A stretch of DNA of 64,000 bases from Geminicoccus roseus DSM 18922. Lineage in GTDB: Bacteria; Pseudomonadota; Alphaproteobacteria; Geminicoccales; Geminicoccaceae. The translations under genes were made by a program, and so were the position numbers. A model generated the notes under the pieces. The model searched no databases. It was not told where the DNA came from and worked only from the letters and a program-made list of their open reading frames with translations. The DNA lies in contig NZ_KE386572.1 of the NCBI RefSeq assembly GCF_000427665.1, positions 1,343,117-1,407,116 on the forward strand. The letters are read 5' to 3'. Of this stretch, positions 1 to 7,981 are shown piece after piece (position 1 is the first letter of the stretch; the number at the start of each line of letters is the position of its first letter).

Positions 1-194
1 TTCTCGGCGATCCCGAGGCGGGACTGGCCCGGGCGCTGGCCCCGCCACCGGAACTCGACGAGGACGTCTTCCTCCTCGTCCACCAGGACCTGGCCCCGCT
101 ACCTCAGCTGCGCGCAGTGATGGACGAGCTGGTCCGACTGTTCCGGGCGCAGGCGGAAGCCCTCCTGGGAACTACTCGCCGGCCTGCTCCTTGA
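1..194 (+). CDS. LysR-family transcriptional regulator, C-terminal fragment
   Basis: Reading frame 3 is open from the window edge to a TGA at 192-194 and gives the last 63 residues of a protein. The stretch FLLVHQDLAPLPQLRAVMD followed by ELVRLF is the usual end of the LysR effector-binding domain (strand, then the helix that closes the second lobe). The N-terminal winged-helix domain lies outside the window. Its last 23 bases overlap the 3' end of the convergent substrate-binding protein gene. The target is unknown; the assignment rests on this short tail only. Confidence 0.6.
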   Translation, partial: LGDPEAGLARALAPPPELDEDVFLLVHQDLAPLPQLRAVMDELVRLFRAQAEALLGTTRRPAP

Positions 195-1443
195 GTTCTC
201 CGACCTCCGAGGCCGACATCTCGCCCACGGTGGTGACCTCGCCGTTCTGGATCCGCCACAGGCGGAACGGCCCGGTGATGTCGCCATACTGGTCGAACTG
301 CACCGGGCCGATCACGCCCTCGTAGCGGATCGGCTTGCCGGCCTGGATCAGCTCCAGCGCCTTCTTGAAGCCGTCGGGACCGGCATGAACCGTCTCGCCC
401 GCCGGATCGACCACCTTCGGGATGGCCTCCTTGATCTGCGCCTTGTCGGGGCTGCCGGCGATCGCCACGGCCAGCCCGACGATCGCTGCCGCGTCATAGG
501 CGCGGTCGGCGGCCGGCGCCTGGCAGTCGAAGTCCTTGGCGAAGGCATTGTACGCTTCGCAGAAATACTCGGTGGACGGGGTCGCGGTGGTGCCGGACGA
601 GGTGCCGAACGCATCGTCCAGATATTTCGGGCCGACATCCTGGATGAAGTCGGCGGCGTTCATGCCGTCGTTGAGCAGGAACTTGGCGGGGCCGCCCTGC
701 GCGATCCAGGTGCGCGCCACCGTGGTGCCGTCGCCAGGATAGGCCACGAGATAGAGAGCCTCCGGCTCGCCATCCAGCGCGGCGGTGACTTCCGGCTGAT
801 AGGAGGCCTGGTTCGGGTTGTAGGGGGTGGTGGAGGTGATGGTGCCGCCGAGCCGGCCGTAGGCCTTTTCGAACTCGGCGACCATGTTGACGCCGAAATC
901 GTTGTTCACGTGGATGATCGCGATCTTCTTCAAACCCTGGTCCAGCGCGTACTTGGCGGCGGCGGTTCCCTGCAGCGCATCCGAGGTGATGGTGCGGAAG
1001 AAGATCCCGCCGGTCTTGCCCTCCTTGGCGAGCGTGGTGAGAGTCGGCGAGGAGGAGGCCGGGGAGACCTGGACCACGCCGGCCGGGCCCGTCACCGAGG
1101 TGACGATCGGAATCGACACCGAGGAGATGATGCCGCCGATAATCGCCGGGACCTTCTGCAGGTCGACCAGCTGGCGCGCGGCATCCACCGCGACCGTCCC
1201 CTGGCTCTGCGCATCGCGCACGTCCGCCATGATCTTGCAGCCGACCACGCCGCCTGCCTCGTTGAGGTCGCTGAACGCCAGCTCGATCGACTTGGCCGCC
1301 GCTTGGCCGAACCGGCCGGCCGGGCCGGTGAGCGAGACCACCGAGCCGATGGTGACCGTGCATTCCTGGGCGGCCGCCGGCGCCGGCTGCAGGGCGGTGG
1401 TGGACAAGGCGGCAAGCGCCAGCGTGGCGAGACGGAGCTTCAC
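172..1443 (-). CDS. Branched-chain amino acid type ABC substrate-binding protein (LivK-like)
   Basis: About 423 residues, periplasmic solute-binding protein of the Peripla_BP_6 (Leu/Ile/Val-binding) family. A Sec signal peptide (KLRLATLALAALS, cut near AAAQE) is followed by the family's opening strand TIGSVVSLTGPAG and the text FGQAAAKSIELAFSDLNEAGG. GTG at 1443 is chosen because AGGGGG sits about 9 bases upstream and the signal peptide starts there; a longer ATG frame from 1509 would add 22 residues before the signal peptide. No permease or ATPase gene is next to it in the window, so the partner transporter is unknown. The substrate could be an amino acid, amide, or aromatic acid; the family does not tell. 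Confidence 0.85.
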   Translation of the reverse strand: MKLRLATLALAALSTTALQPAPAAAQECTVTIGSVVSLTGPAGRFGQAAAKSIELAFSDLNEAGGVVGCKIMADVRDAQSQGTVAVDAARQLVDLQKVPAIIGGIISSVSIPIVTSVTGPAGVVQVSPASSSPTLTTLAKEGKTGGIFFRTITSDALQGTAAAKYALDQGLKKIAIIHVNNDFGVNMVAEFEKAYGRLGGTITSTTPYNPNQASYQPEVTAALDGEPEALYLVAYPGDGTTVARTWIAQGGPAKFLLNDGMNAADFIQDVGPKYLDDAFGTSSGTTATPSTEYFCEAYNAFAKDFDCQAPAADRAYDAAAIVGLAVAIAGSPDKAQIKEAIPKVVDPAGETVHAGPDGFKKALELIQAGKPIRYEGVIGPVQFDQYGDITGPFRLWRIQNGEVTTVGEMSASEVGELKEQAGE

Positions 1444-1539
1444 GGAATCGATCCCCCTGGTCGGGCCGCCGCTCCCGGCCTCAGGCCAGGGCCTCGACGG
1501 CGCTGTCACGCGGAAGTGGAGGGCCAGCGTCCGCGGGCG

Positions 1540-1995
1540 TCAAGCGCCCCCCTCGGTCCGCTTCATCAAGCCGGTGAAGCGACGCTGCATCTCCGCCGGC
1601 TCGACCATCTCGATCCGGGTCGCGATGGACCAGCTATGCCCGAACGGATCGACGATCATGCCGCTGCGGTCGCCGTAAAACTGGTCCGCCACCGCCCGGG
1701 CCAGGGTGGCGCCGGCCTCCAGCGCGCGCGCCACCACCGCATCGGTGTCCTCCACATAGATGTGCAGACGGACCGGGGAGCCACCGACCGTCGGCGGCGC
1801 CAGCGCGCCAAAATCGGGAAACTCGTCTGCCAGCATGACGATGCTGGTGCCGATCCGGATCTCGGCATAGCCGATCTTGCCGTCCGGCGCGGTCAACCGG
1901 AACAGCTCCTTGGCGCCGAAGGCCCGGCGATAGAAGTCCAGCGCGGCCACTGCGTCCTTCACGAACAGATGCGCGGTCACCGTCTGCATCGTCAT
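1540..1995 (-). CDS. VOC (glyoxalase/PhnB-like) family protein
   Basis: 151 residues with the two beta-alpha-beta-beta-beta modules of the vicinal oxygen chelate fold: TVTAHLFVKDAVAALDFY at the N-terminus, a second module beginning RLHIYVEDTDAVVARAL, and the closing DPFGHSWSIAT typical of PhnB-type members. ATG at 1995 is preferred over the upstream in-frame start because GGGAGG lies 6 bases before it. Members include glyoxalases and dioxygenases, but PhnB-like ones are usually of unknown function. It is transcribed the same way as the 2.1-4.8 kb unit but separated from it by about 100 bases. Confidence 0.8.
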   Translation of the reverse strand: MTMQTVTAHLFVKDAVAALDFYRRAFGAKELFRLTAPDGKIGYAEIRIGTSIVMLADEFPDFGALAPPTVGGSPVRLHIYVEDTDAVVARALEAGATLARAVADQFYGDRSGMIVDPFGHSWSIATRIEMVEPAEMQRRFTGLMKRTEGGA

Positions 1996-2097
1996 CGCAC
2001 GCCTCCCATTTTGAATTGGAGCTACGATCCGGCACGCCTCGGCGAAAGGCAACGGGTACGGCATGCCGAAGGCCTGTCGTGGCCACCGACAGCGGCC

Positions 2098-2505
2098 TCA
2101 GGAAGCCCAGCCGAGCCAGGTCTCGTGCAGATGCAGCCAGACGACTCCGCAGGGAGCTGATGGCTCGAAACGGAACAGGGCGCTGGAACGGCGGGCGGTG
2201 GCCTTCCCGTCGTCCTCCTGGCGCTCGACATACGTCACCAGGACATGGCCCTGTCCGGCCTCGCGGGCCTCCGCCTCTGCGATCTCGATCCGGAAGGCCG
2301 GTCCGCGCCGGCCACGCATTGCTTCCAGAAAAGCCAGCACTGCGGCCCGCTCCACCAGGGCGCCGTCCGGCAACACCATCCGGAACTCAGGCGCCAGCGC
2401 TGCGGCAGCACGGGCAAGGTCGCCCTCGCCGGGGCCCAGCCAGCGCGTGAACAGGACGTGGAGGTCCGCGACCTCGTTCAGCGCCGCCTGCTCCAGCCCG
2501 GTCAT
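2098..2505 (-). CDS. NTF2-like (SnoaL/DUF4440-type) small protein
   Basis: 135 residues predicted to form one cone-shaped NTF2-like domain: N-terminal helix LNEVADLHVLFTRWL, the LAPEFRMVLPDG strand typical of DUF4440, and a C-terminal sheet HVLVTYVERQ and SSALFRFEP ending WLHLHETWL. Its ATG overlaps the stop of the aldo/keto reductase gene as ATGA (2505-2502), so it is translationally coupled to that unit. NTF2-like folds serve as small enzymes or binding modules; no catalytic residues can be assigned with confidence. Confidence 0.65.
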   Translation of the reverse strand: MTGLEQAALNEVADLHVLFTRWLGPGEGDLARAAAALAPEFRMVLPDGALVERAAVLAFLEAMRGRRGPAFRIEIAEAEAREAGQGHVLVTYVERQEDDGKATARRSSALFRFEPSAPCGVVWLHLHETWLGWAS

Positions 2506-3542
2506 GCCGGCGCGTCGCCCAGGTCGTACTTCATGATCCGGCCGTGCCGGCCATGGCGGTCGCGCTCCAGGTCAAAGCAGTCGCCCTCCAGCGGGCGGCG
2601 CTGCCTCAGGACCTCGTCGATTTGTGCATGATCGGCCGCGCTCAACGAGAAGCCGAACGTCGCTAGGTTGTCGGGCAGCCGGTCGGCATAGCGCGCGCCC
2701 ACGATCACCCCCGCCACCTGCGGCCGCTCCAGGACCCAGCGGGTCGCCACGTTGCCGATGCCGACGCCGTGCCGGCCCGCGATCCGCTTCAGGCAGGCGA
2801 GCAGCGCCTGGAACAGCTCCCAGCCGCCGATGTCGTCGATGACCAGCTTGTACTTGACCAGCGACCGGTTCTCGAACCGCTCCGGCTCTTTGATCCCGAG
2901 CCAGCGCTCCGACAGGAAGCCGCCGGCGAGCGTCCCGTAGCAGAGCAGCTTCATTCCCTGCTCCGCGCCCAGCGGGACCACGGCTTTCTCCGGGCGGGCG
3001 TCGAGGAGCGAGTACTGGCTCTGCATCGAGACCAGCGGGAAGCCCTGCCCAATCAGCGCGCGGCTGTGGGCGGCATCGAAATTGGTGCCGCCCAGGAGAT
3101 GGATCTTGCCGGCCTTCTGCAGGTCGACGAGATAACCGGCTGCCTCCTGCCAGCCCGGCACCGCATAGTCCCACCAGTGGAACTGCACGAGGTCCAGGCA
3201 CTCGGCGTGCAGGCGGGCGAGCGAACGGTCGATCACGCGGGTGACATAGGCGCGGTCGATTTGGTGGAGCTGGCCCAGGTCCGGGACGAACTTGGTGTGG
3301 ACCTTCAGGCGGGCACGCTGCGACGCGCTGGCCTGCCTGCGGAACCGGCCGATCAGTTCCTCCACGCCGGTATAGATGTCGGCGCAGTCGAACGTGGTAA
3401 CCCCGGCGTCGACGAACGCGGCCATGTCGGCCACGGCGCGCGCCTCGTCCACAGGGCCGTGGCCGCCGGCCAGCTGCCATCCGCCGCGCAACATCCGCGA
3501 GATCCGGTAGCCGGGAGCGAGTTCGAAGGTCTCGACGGTCAT
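2502..3542 (-). CDS. Aldo/keto reductase
   Basis: 346 residues, NAD(P)H-dependent TIM-barrel oxidoreductase. The catalytic set is visible: Asp and Tyr in TTFDCADIYTG, Lys in VHTKF, and His in VQFHWWD. The late segment VAGVIVGARYADRLPDNL is the cofactor phosphate region of the AKR fold. ATG at 3542 overlaps the stop of the TIGR04076 gene (ATGA at 3542-3539), and its own stop overlaps the next gene in the same way. The substrate is unknown. An in-frame extension to 3818 exists but runs entirely through the preceding gene and is rejected. Confidence 0.85.
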   Translation of the reverse strand: MTVETFELAPGYRISRMLRGGWQLAGGHGPVDEARAVADMAAFVDAGVTTFDCADIYTGVEELIGRFRRQASASQRARLKVHTKFVPDLGQLHQIDRAYVTRVIDRSLARLHAECLDLVQFHWWDYAVPGWQEAAGYLVDLQKAGKIHLLGGTNFDAAHSRALIGQGFPLVSMQSQYSLLDARPEKAVVPLGAEQGMKLLCYGTLAGGFLSERWLGIKEPERFENRSLVKYKLVIDDIGGWELFQALLACLKRIAGRHGVGIGNVATRWVLERPQVAGVIVGARYADRLPDNLATFGFSLSAADHAQIDEVLRQRRPLEGDCFDLERDRHGRHGRIMKYDLGDAPA

Positions 3543-3886
3543 GATGCGGGTTCGGCCTTGAGGGGGACGCGAGTGGTGTCGGCGTGGCGAAAGCTGGTCC
3601 GGCCGGTGCGCCGGATCAGGAAGCGCCCGCCGCAATGCGGGTCGGGACAGGCCACCACCGCGTCGGTGGTCATCCAGTCGTTCGGGTGGGTGTCGCGCTG
3701 CTTGGCGGGCAGCAGGGGCAGGAGGGCTGCCAGCGAATAGATCGGGAAGCTCTGGCCATCCGGCATCGACAGGTTCTCGCCGGACAGGAACAACCGGTCG
3801 CCCACCTGGTGATTGCACACCATCGGCTGCTCGGACGCGATCACCTCGACCTCGAGGTCGTAGAGCTCGAAGACATCGTCGGCCAT
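3539..3886 (-). CDS. TIGR04076-family protein
   Basis: 115 residues from ATG 3886 (AAGAGA about 9 bases upstream); a GTG at 3907 overlapping the methyltransferase stop as GTGA is an alternative start. Features match the TIGR04076 family: an N-terminal YDLEVEVIASEQPMVCNHQVGD strand-loop, the middle ENLSMPDGQSFPIYSLAALLPLLPAKQRD, and a C-terminal CPDPHCGGRFLI with paired cysteines. The family is widespread and functionally undefined; it often lies beside aldo/keto reductases, as it does here. The Cys residues could bind metal, which is an inference. Confidence 0.75.
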   Translation of the reverse strand: MADDVFELYDLEVEVIASEQPMVCNHQVGDRLFLSGENLSMPDGQSFPIYSLAALLPLLPAKQRDTHPNDWMTTDAVVACPDPHCGGRFLIRRTGRTSFRHADTTRVPLKAEPAS

Positions 3887-3903
3887 GGTTTCGGTTCTCT
3901 TGT

Positions 3904-4752
3904 TCACGCCGGGCCGGGACGGGTCAGGTGCCAGACGATCACGCCCGGCAGGCCAACCCAGGCGGCCTCATTGGCATCGGGCAGCTTTTCCCGCGCGACC
4001 GTGACCGCGGATTCCAGTGTGAGCTGCGGTTCGTAGTACCCCGCGACCTGCAGGCCTGCCGCAAGCGCGGCGGCGGCATAGTCGGAAGGCAGGTGCGCGT
4101 TGAGGCGCATGAACCCTGCCCCGCCCGTGGCGGTGCGGAACTGCGCCTGCCAGCCGAGCCGGATCAGGAACGGATGGACGTCGCTGACCACCACCTGTCC
4201 GCCCGGCCGGACCACCCGGGCGAACTCGGCGAAGACCGGCCGCAGGTCCGGCACGTGGACCAGGGCCAGCGCGCATACGACCGCATCGACCGACTGGTCG
4301 GGAAGCGGCAGGCGGCCAAGCTCGCCCTGCTCGAACCGGCAGTCCGGCAGCTTCGCCCGCGCCTTCGCCAGCATCGCCGCCGAGGCGTCGACGCCCAGGA
4401 CCTCATGCCCCCGCGCGGCCAGCCAGGCGGCATGGCGGCCGGTGCCGCAGGCGGCGTCGAGGACCTGTCCTTTGGGCAGGTCCTCCAGCAGGCGACGGAC
4501 GGTCGGCTCCTCCACCGGGAACAGGCGCAGCGGCTGGTCGTAGGTCTCCGACCACAGGCCGTAGCCATCGGTCAGGTCATATTCGGGCGCGGCCAGGGGT
4601 GCTGCGAGCTCGGGCTCGTCCAGGCGGCCGACCAGATCGCGGATCTCGGCCACGCGCGCCGCGCGGCCCGCCTCGTCTGCGCTGAACGCCCGGCGCAGCA
4701 GCGCCAGTCCTTCGGTTCCCAGCAGCATCTGCCCGAGTGTCGGCAGCGTCAT
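3904..4752 (-). CDS. Class I SAM-dependent methyltransferase
   Basis: 282 residues. An N-terminal helical segment of about 65 residues precedes a Methyltransf_11/25 domain: motif I VLDAACGTGRHA, motif II acidic residue at EVLGVDASAAML, motif IV DAVVCALALVHV, and motif post-I VRPGGQVVVSDVHPF. It is the first gene of the overlapping unit with the TIGR04076 protein, the aldo/keto reductase and the NTF2-like protein, suggesting a shared small-molecule pathway. The methyl acceptor is not predictable from sequence. Confidence 0.85.
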   Translation of the reverse strand: MTLPTLGQMLLGTEGLALLRRAFSADEAGRAARVAEIRDLVGRLDEPELAAPLAAPEYDLTDGYGLWSETYDQPLRLFPVEEPTVRRLLEDLPKGQVLDAACGTGRHAAWLAARGHEVLGVDASAAMLAKARAKLPDCRFEQGELGRLPLPDQSVDAVVCALALVHVPDLRPVFAEFARVVRPGGQVVVSDVHPFLIRLGWQAQFRTATGGAGFMRLNAHLPSDYAAAALAAGLQVAGYYEPQLTLESAVTVAREKLPDANEAAWVGLPGVIVWHLTRPGPA

Positions 4753-4834
4753 GACTTTCCTCCCTCGCCCGCCCGTTCCGCTATCCGGTCAGCACGACAG
4801 CGGCCAGTGCCTTCTCGACGCGGCGGCCACTCCG

Positions 4835-5641
4835 TCAGGCGAGAGGCTTCCTGCCCCAGGCCTGGACGACCCGCGCGATCGACATCAGGACGGCGGGATC
4901 GTCCGCCATGCGGGCAAGCTCCGCCACGATCCCGTCGATCCGGCCATGGTCGGCCAGCCCGGCCTGCAGCACCGCGTCGGCGATCGATTCCATGGTCAGG
5001 CGCGAGACCTGCTTCATCTCGCCCTGCAGGCCGGCCGGCTGTACCACCTGGACCTGCACGTCCGAGAAGCCGGCCGCCCGCAGCAGGGCTGGCAGGCGCG
5101 GCCCGAGGTCCGGATCGGCGCCCCGGGCTTGGGCCGCCCGCCGGTAGAGATCGACATAGGCATCGTGCGCGGCCGAGGGCGGATCGACGAGATGGGCCGA
5201 GATCTGGATGTCCTCCAGGACCAGGAGACCGCCGGGCAGGACCTGCGCGGGGAGCCTGGCCAGGGCAACTTCGGGAGAGCGCAAATGGCTGAGCACGAAA
5301 CGTGAATAGACGAGGTCGGCCGGCGCCAGATCGGCAAGTCCGGTCTCGAGATCGGCCTGAACGAAGCTCAGGTTGCCGATGCCGGCGGCTTCCGCCCGGG
5401 CCAGCCCGATCTTGATGGGATCCACGTCCAGCCCGACGACGCTGCCAGTGGGAGCGACGATCCGCGCCAGCTCGATGCTGGCGTCGCCTCCCCCGCAGCC
5501 GACATCGATGCAGCGCATCCCGCCGTCGACCCCGGCGCGGGCGAACAGGTCCAGGCTGGCCGGCCGCATGACCCGCGCCAGCAGGCGCAGGCGCTCCCGT
5601 CCTTCCAGGCCGCCCCGGATGATGTAGCTGCCCGCCGCCAT
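4835..5641 (-). CDS. Class I SAM-dependent methyltransferase
   Basis: 268 residues. Motif I is CIDVGCGGGDASIELAR, followed by VVGLDVDPIKI (acidic ribose-binding residue), DLVYSRFVLSHL (motif IV) and LPGGLLVLEDIQIS. The layout resembles UbiE/menaquinone-type and antibiotic-type methyltransferases. ATG at 5641 has GGGAGG 6 bases upstream. It is a different subfamily from the methyltransferase immediately downstream (3904-4752), with an 82-base gap, so this is not a tandem duplication. The substrate is unknown. Confidence 0.85.
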   Translation of the reverse strand: MAAGSYIIRGGLEGRERLRLLARVMRPASLDLFARAGVDGGMRCIDVGCGGGDASIELARIVAPTGSVVGLDVDPIKIGLARAEAAGIGNLSFVQADLETGLADLAPADLVYSRFVLSHLRSPEVALARLPAQVLPGGLLVLEDIQISAHLVDPPSAAHDAYVDLYRRAAQARGADPDLGPRLPALLRAAGFSDVQVQVVQPAGLQGEMKQVSRLTMESIADAVLQAGLADHGRIDGIVAELARMADDPAVLMSIARVVQAWGRKPLA

Positions 5642-5672
5642 CCCGACCTCCCGCGTGGAGTTTCCCGCCGAC

Positions 5673-6002
5673 TCAGTCCGTATGGAACACCTCGTCCATC
5701 GCCGCCCACCATTCGCCGTCCTTGCGGGTCTCGAACGGCTCCTGCATCGGGTCGGTGATCTTCCACCAGCGCTGCGTCTCGGGGTCAGCGGCCATCTTCG
5801 CGGCATCGGCGGCAAAATCGGTGCCGTGATACTCGAAATAGGCGAACAGGATGTTCTCGGGCCGCTTCAGGAAGATCGAATAGTTCCTGATGTTGCAAAC
5901 GGCGATGGTCGCCAGCACCGAGGGCCACACCTCGGCATGGATGCGCTCGTATTCCGCGACCACCTCGGGGCGCAGCCGGATGCAGGTGCCGTAGCGTTTC
6001 AT
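5673..6002 (-). CDS. rhaM: L-rhamnose mutarotase (DUF718/RhaM family)
   Basis: 109 residues, about the length of E. coli RhaM. It interconverts alpha and beta anomers of L-rhamnose or a similar 6-deoxy sugar. Tyr18 and His22 in EYERIH and the paired tryptophans in TQRWWKITDPM match the active-site residues known for RhaM. It lies directly downstream of the GntR regulator and opposite a CUT2 sugar importer, so the locus probably handles a 6-deoxy-hexose. No rhamnose isomerase, kinase or dehydrogenase is adjacent, so the catabolic enzymes must lie elsewhere. Confidence 0.85.
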   Translation of the reverse strand: MKRYGTCIRLRPEVVAEYERIHAEVWPSVLATIAVCNIRNYSIFLKRPENILFAYFEYHGTDFAADAAKMAADPETQRWWKITDPMQEPFETRKDGEWWAAMDEVFHTD

Positions 6003-6014
6003 GTGCGGCTTCTC

Positions 6015-6752
6015 CTATTCGTCGAAATAATCGCGATAGCGCTGGCTGAGTTCGCCCAGCATCCCGATGATCACGTCCAGATGCGCGTTGAGCCGGCTTC
6101 GCGCCAGCGCCAGGTCGCCGGCCTCGAAGGCGTCCAGGATCGCCCGGTGCTCCAGGGCCACCGCCTTCATCCGGTCGTTCACCGGAAAGCCCAGCCGGTG
6201 CAGTCGGTCCAGATGGGCCTTGGCATGCTGGATCGGCCGCCAGACCCCCTCGACGCCTGCCGCACGGGCGAAGCACTGGTGGAACTTCTCGTCGACCCGG
6301 AAGAAGGCCTGCACGTCGCTCAGGTCGCACAGCGCCTCGTGCTCGGCCAGGACGGCATGGGCCTCCTGCGACGCCTCCGGCGTCCACATGGTCGCCGCCT
6401 TCTCCAGTATTGCGATCTCCAGCGCCTTGCGGATGAAATGGCCGTCCTTGACCTCGGCCAGCTTGATCGGCGCCACGTAGGTGCCCTGCTGCGGGAAGAC
6501 GTCGAGTAGCCCTTCCTCGACCAGGCGCACGATCGCGTTGCGGACCGGGGTGCGCGACACGCCGGTCTGGCGGCAGATCATGTTCTCGCTGATCAGGGTG
6601 CGCGGCGGCAGGCGCAGTTCCAGGACGGCATCCCGCAATCCCTGGTAGATCTGGTCGGCGACGTTGCGCCGGCGGTCGACCGGCAGGTCGAGCCACGACG
6701 CGCCGATACCTGCGGCGGTCTCGCGCCGCCCGATGGTGAGGTTCGTAGCCAT
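6015..6752 (-). CDS. GntR-family (FCD subfamily) transcriptional regulator
   Basis: 245 residues. Winged helix near residues 25-90 (NVADQIYQGLRDAVLE, then the recognition region QTGVSRTPVRNAIVRLVEEGL and QQGTYV), followed by an all-helical FCD ligand domain with metal-ligand-like residues in FRVDEKFHQCF and ALEHRAILDAFEAGD. ATG at 6752 has AGGA 5 bases upstream. It is transcribed with rhaM and divergently from the sugar importer, so it most likely controls both. The ligand is presumably the imported sugar or a catabolite. Confidence 0.9.
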   Translation of the reverse strand: MATNLTIGRRETAAGIGASWLDLPVDRRRNVADQIYQGLRDAVLELRLPPRTLISENMICRQTGVSRTPVRNAIVRLVEEGLLDVFPQQGTYVAPIKLAEVKDGHFIRKALEIAILEKAATMWTPEASQEAHAVLAEHEALCDLSDVQAFFRVDEKFHQCFARAAGVEGVWRPIQHAKAHLDRLHRLGFPVNDRMKAVALEHRAILDAFEAGDLALARSRLNAHLDVIIGMLGELSQRYRDYFDE

Positions 6753-6866
6753 CCCTGTCCTGCCGGCGCGATCTTGCGCGCCGTGTGCTTGTATCCTAGC
6801 ATCCATGCCATGCGCCGCAACCCGGACGGGTGCCGCGCGAGAATTCAGGATCAGGGAAGCAAAGCC
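6753..6866. promoter_or_regulatory. Divergent regulatory region between gntR and the sugar importer
   Basis: 114 bases separating the two start codons must hold both promoters. A short inverted repeat GCAT-CC-ATGC lies at 6799-6808 and is a candidate GntR operator, because a similar GCATG-ATC-CATGC repeat lies upstream of the other FCD-GntR gene (22461-22473). No convincing -35/-10 pair could be picked out by eye. Confidence 0.3.
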
Positions 6867-7901
6867 GTGACGAATACCGTTCGCGCACTCCGCATGGTCG
6901 CCGTCGGCCTCCTGCTGGGTGCCGCCGCGACGGCCGCCCAGGCCGCCGACGACACCTATGTCGCCCTCGTCCCGGGCGGGCCGCACCCCTACTTCGCCGC
7001 GTGGGAGCAGGCTGGCCAGGACGCTGCCAAGGAGTTCGGGCTGGAAGGCGCGGACTATCGCGTTCCGCCGAAGTGGGAACTGTCCCAGCAGAACCAGCTG
7101 CTCGAGAGCCTGCTCACCCAGGGCTACAACGGGTTCCTGGTGTTTCCGGGTGATCCGGTCGGCGGCAACGGCGTGGTCAGCGAGCTGGTCGAGCAGGGCG
7201 CGCCGGTGATCGCCACCGCCGGCTGCCTGAAGCAGCCGACCGATGCCTCGTTCTGCCTGGGCACCGACACCGGCAACTCCGCCTATCTGGGCACCCAGGA
7301 GCTGATCAAGCGCATGGGCGGCAAGGGCAAGATCGCCCACTTCACCGGCTTCCTGGTCGATCCGAACACCCAGCTGCGGATCGACGCGGTCAACAAGGCG
7401 GCGGAAGAGGCCGGCGACGACGTGGAGGTGGTCCAGGTGATCGCCGACATCGACGCGCCGGAGCCCGCCGAGGAGAAGATCAACGCCTATCTCGCCGCCC
7501 ATGGCGACGAGGTCGACGGCATTGTCACCACCGCCTGGATCCCGGCGGTGGTTTCCGCCAACGCCCTGCGCAAGATCGGCGACAAGCGGATCAAGATGGT
7601 CGGTATCGACCATGACGAGGTCGTGCTGCAGGCGATTAAGGACGGGTTCGTCGACGGCACCATGCTGCAGAACCCCTACGGCCAGGGCTATATCGGCACG
7701 TTCGCGATCGACAGGCTGCGCAGCGGCTGCACGGTCAAGGAGGATGCGCCGTTCGCGTCCACCGCGCTGACCGACCAGTTCATCGACAGCGGCACGGCCT
7801 TCGTAGATGCCTCGGGCGTCGACAACTATGTCGGTGCCATGCAGGCGGTCACCAAGGAGATCATGTCCGACTTCGAGGACAAGTACCTGACCTGCGAGTG
7901 A
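6867..7901 (+). CDS. Sugar ABC transporter periplasmic binding protein (CUT2, RbsB/RhaS-like)
   Basis: 344 residues. Signal peptide around MVAVGLLLGAAATAAQAAD, then the Peripla_BP_4 fold: YVALVPGGPHPYFAAWEQ, NQLLESLLTQGYNGFLVFP, GKGKIAHFTGFLVD and VDGIVTTAWIP. GTG at 6867 is chosen because CAGGGAAG is placed 8-10 bases before it and the signal peptide follows immediately. It captures the substrate for the downstream permeases and ATPase. Beside a mutarotase the best guess for the ligand is L-rhamnose or a related deoxy sugar; this is inference. Confidence 0.88.
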   Translation: MTNTVRALRMVAVGLLLGAAATAAQAADDTYVALVPGGPHPYFAAWEQAGQDAAKEFGLEGADYRVPPKWELSQQNQLLESLLTQGYNGFLVFPGDPVGGNGVVSELVEQGAPVIATAGCLKQPTDASFCLGTDTGNSAYLGTQELIKRMGGKGKIAHFTGFLVDPNTQLRIDAVNKAAEEAGDDVEVVQVIADIDAPEPAEEKINAYLAAHGDEVDGIVTTAWIPAVVSANALRKIGDKRIKMVGIDHDEVVLQAIKDGFVDGTMLQNPYGQGYIGTFAIDRLRSGCTVKEDAPFASTALTDQFIDSGTAFVDASGVDNYVGAMQAVTKEIMSDFEDKYLTCE

Positions 7902-7907
7902 TCGCCC

Positions 7908-7952
7908 GCCCCTGCCGGCATCGGTGGCCGGCAGGGGCGCCCTCGCCTTTTT
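7908..7952 (+). terminator. Hairpin with T-run between binding-protein and permease genes
   Basis: GCCCCTGCCGGC at 7908-7919 pairs perfectly with 7927-7938 around a 7-base loop, and TTTTT follows at 7948-7952 after a 9-base gap. Such a structure after the binding-protein gene is the usual way to give partial termination or 3'-end protection, so that the binding protein is made in excess over the membrane parts. Confidence 0.6.
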
Positions 7953-7981
7953 GACCCGAACAACTTCCGGCCAGGATCTCG

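Noticed and set aside
385-2160. Long plus-strand frame (about 590 codons)
   Set aside because: Antisense to the LivK-like and VOC genes; Arg/Gly/His-rich text with no family likeness, a GC-skew shadow.
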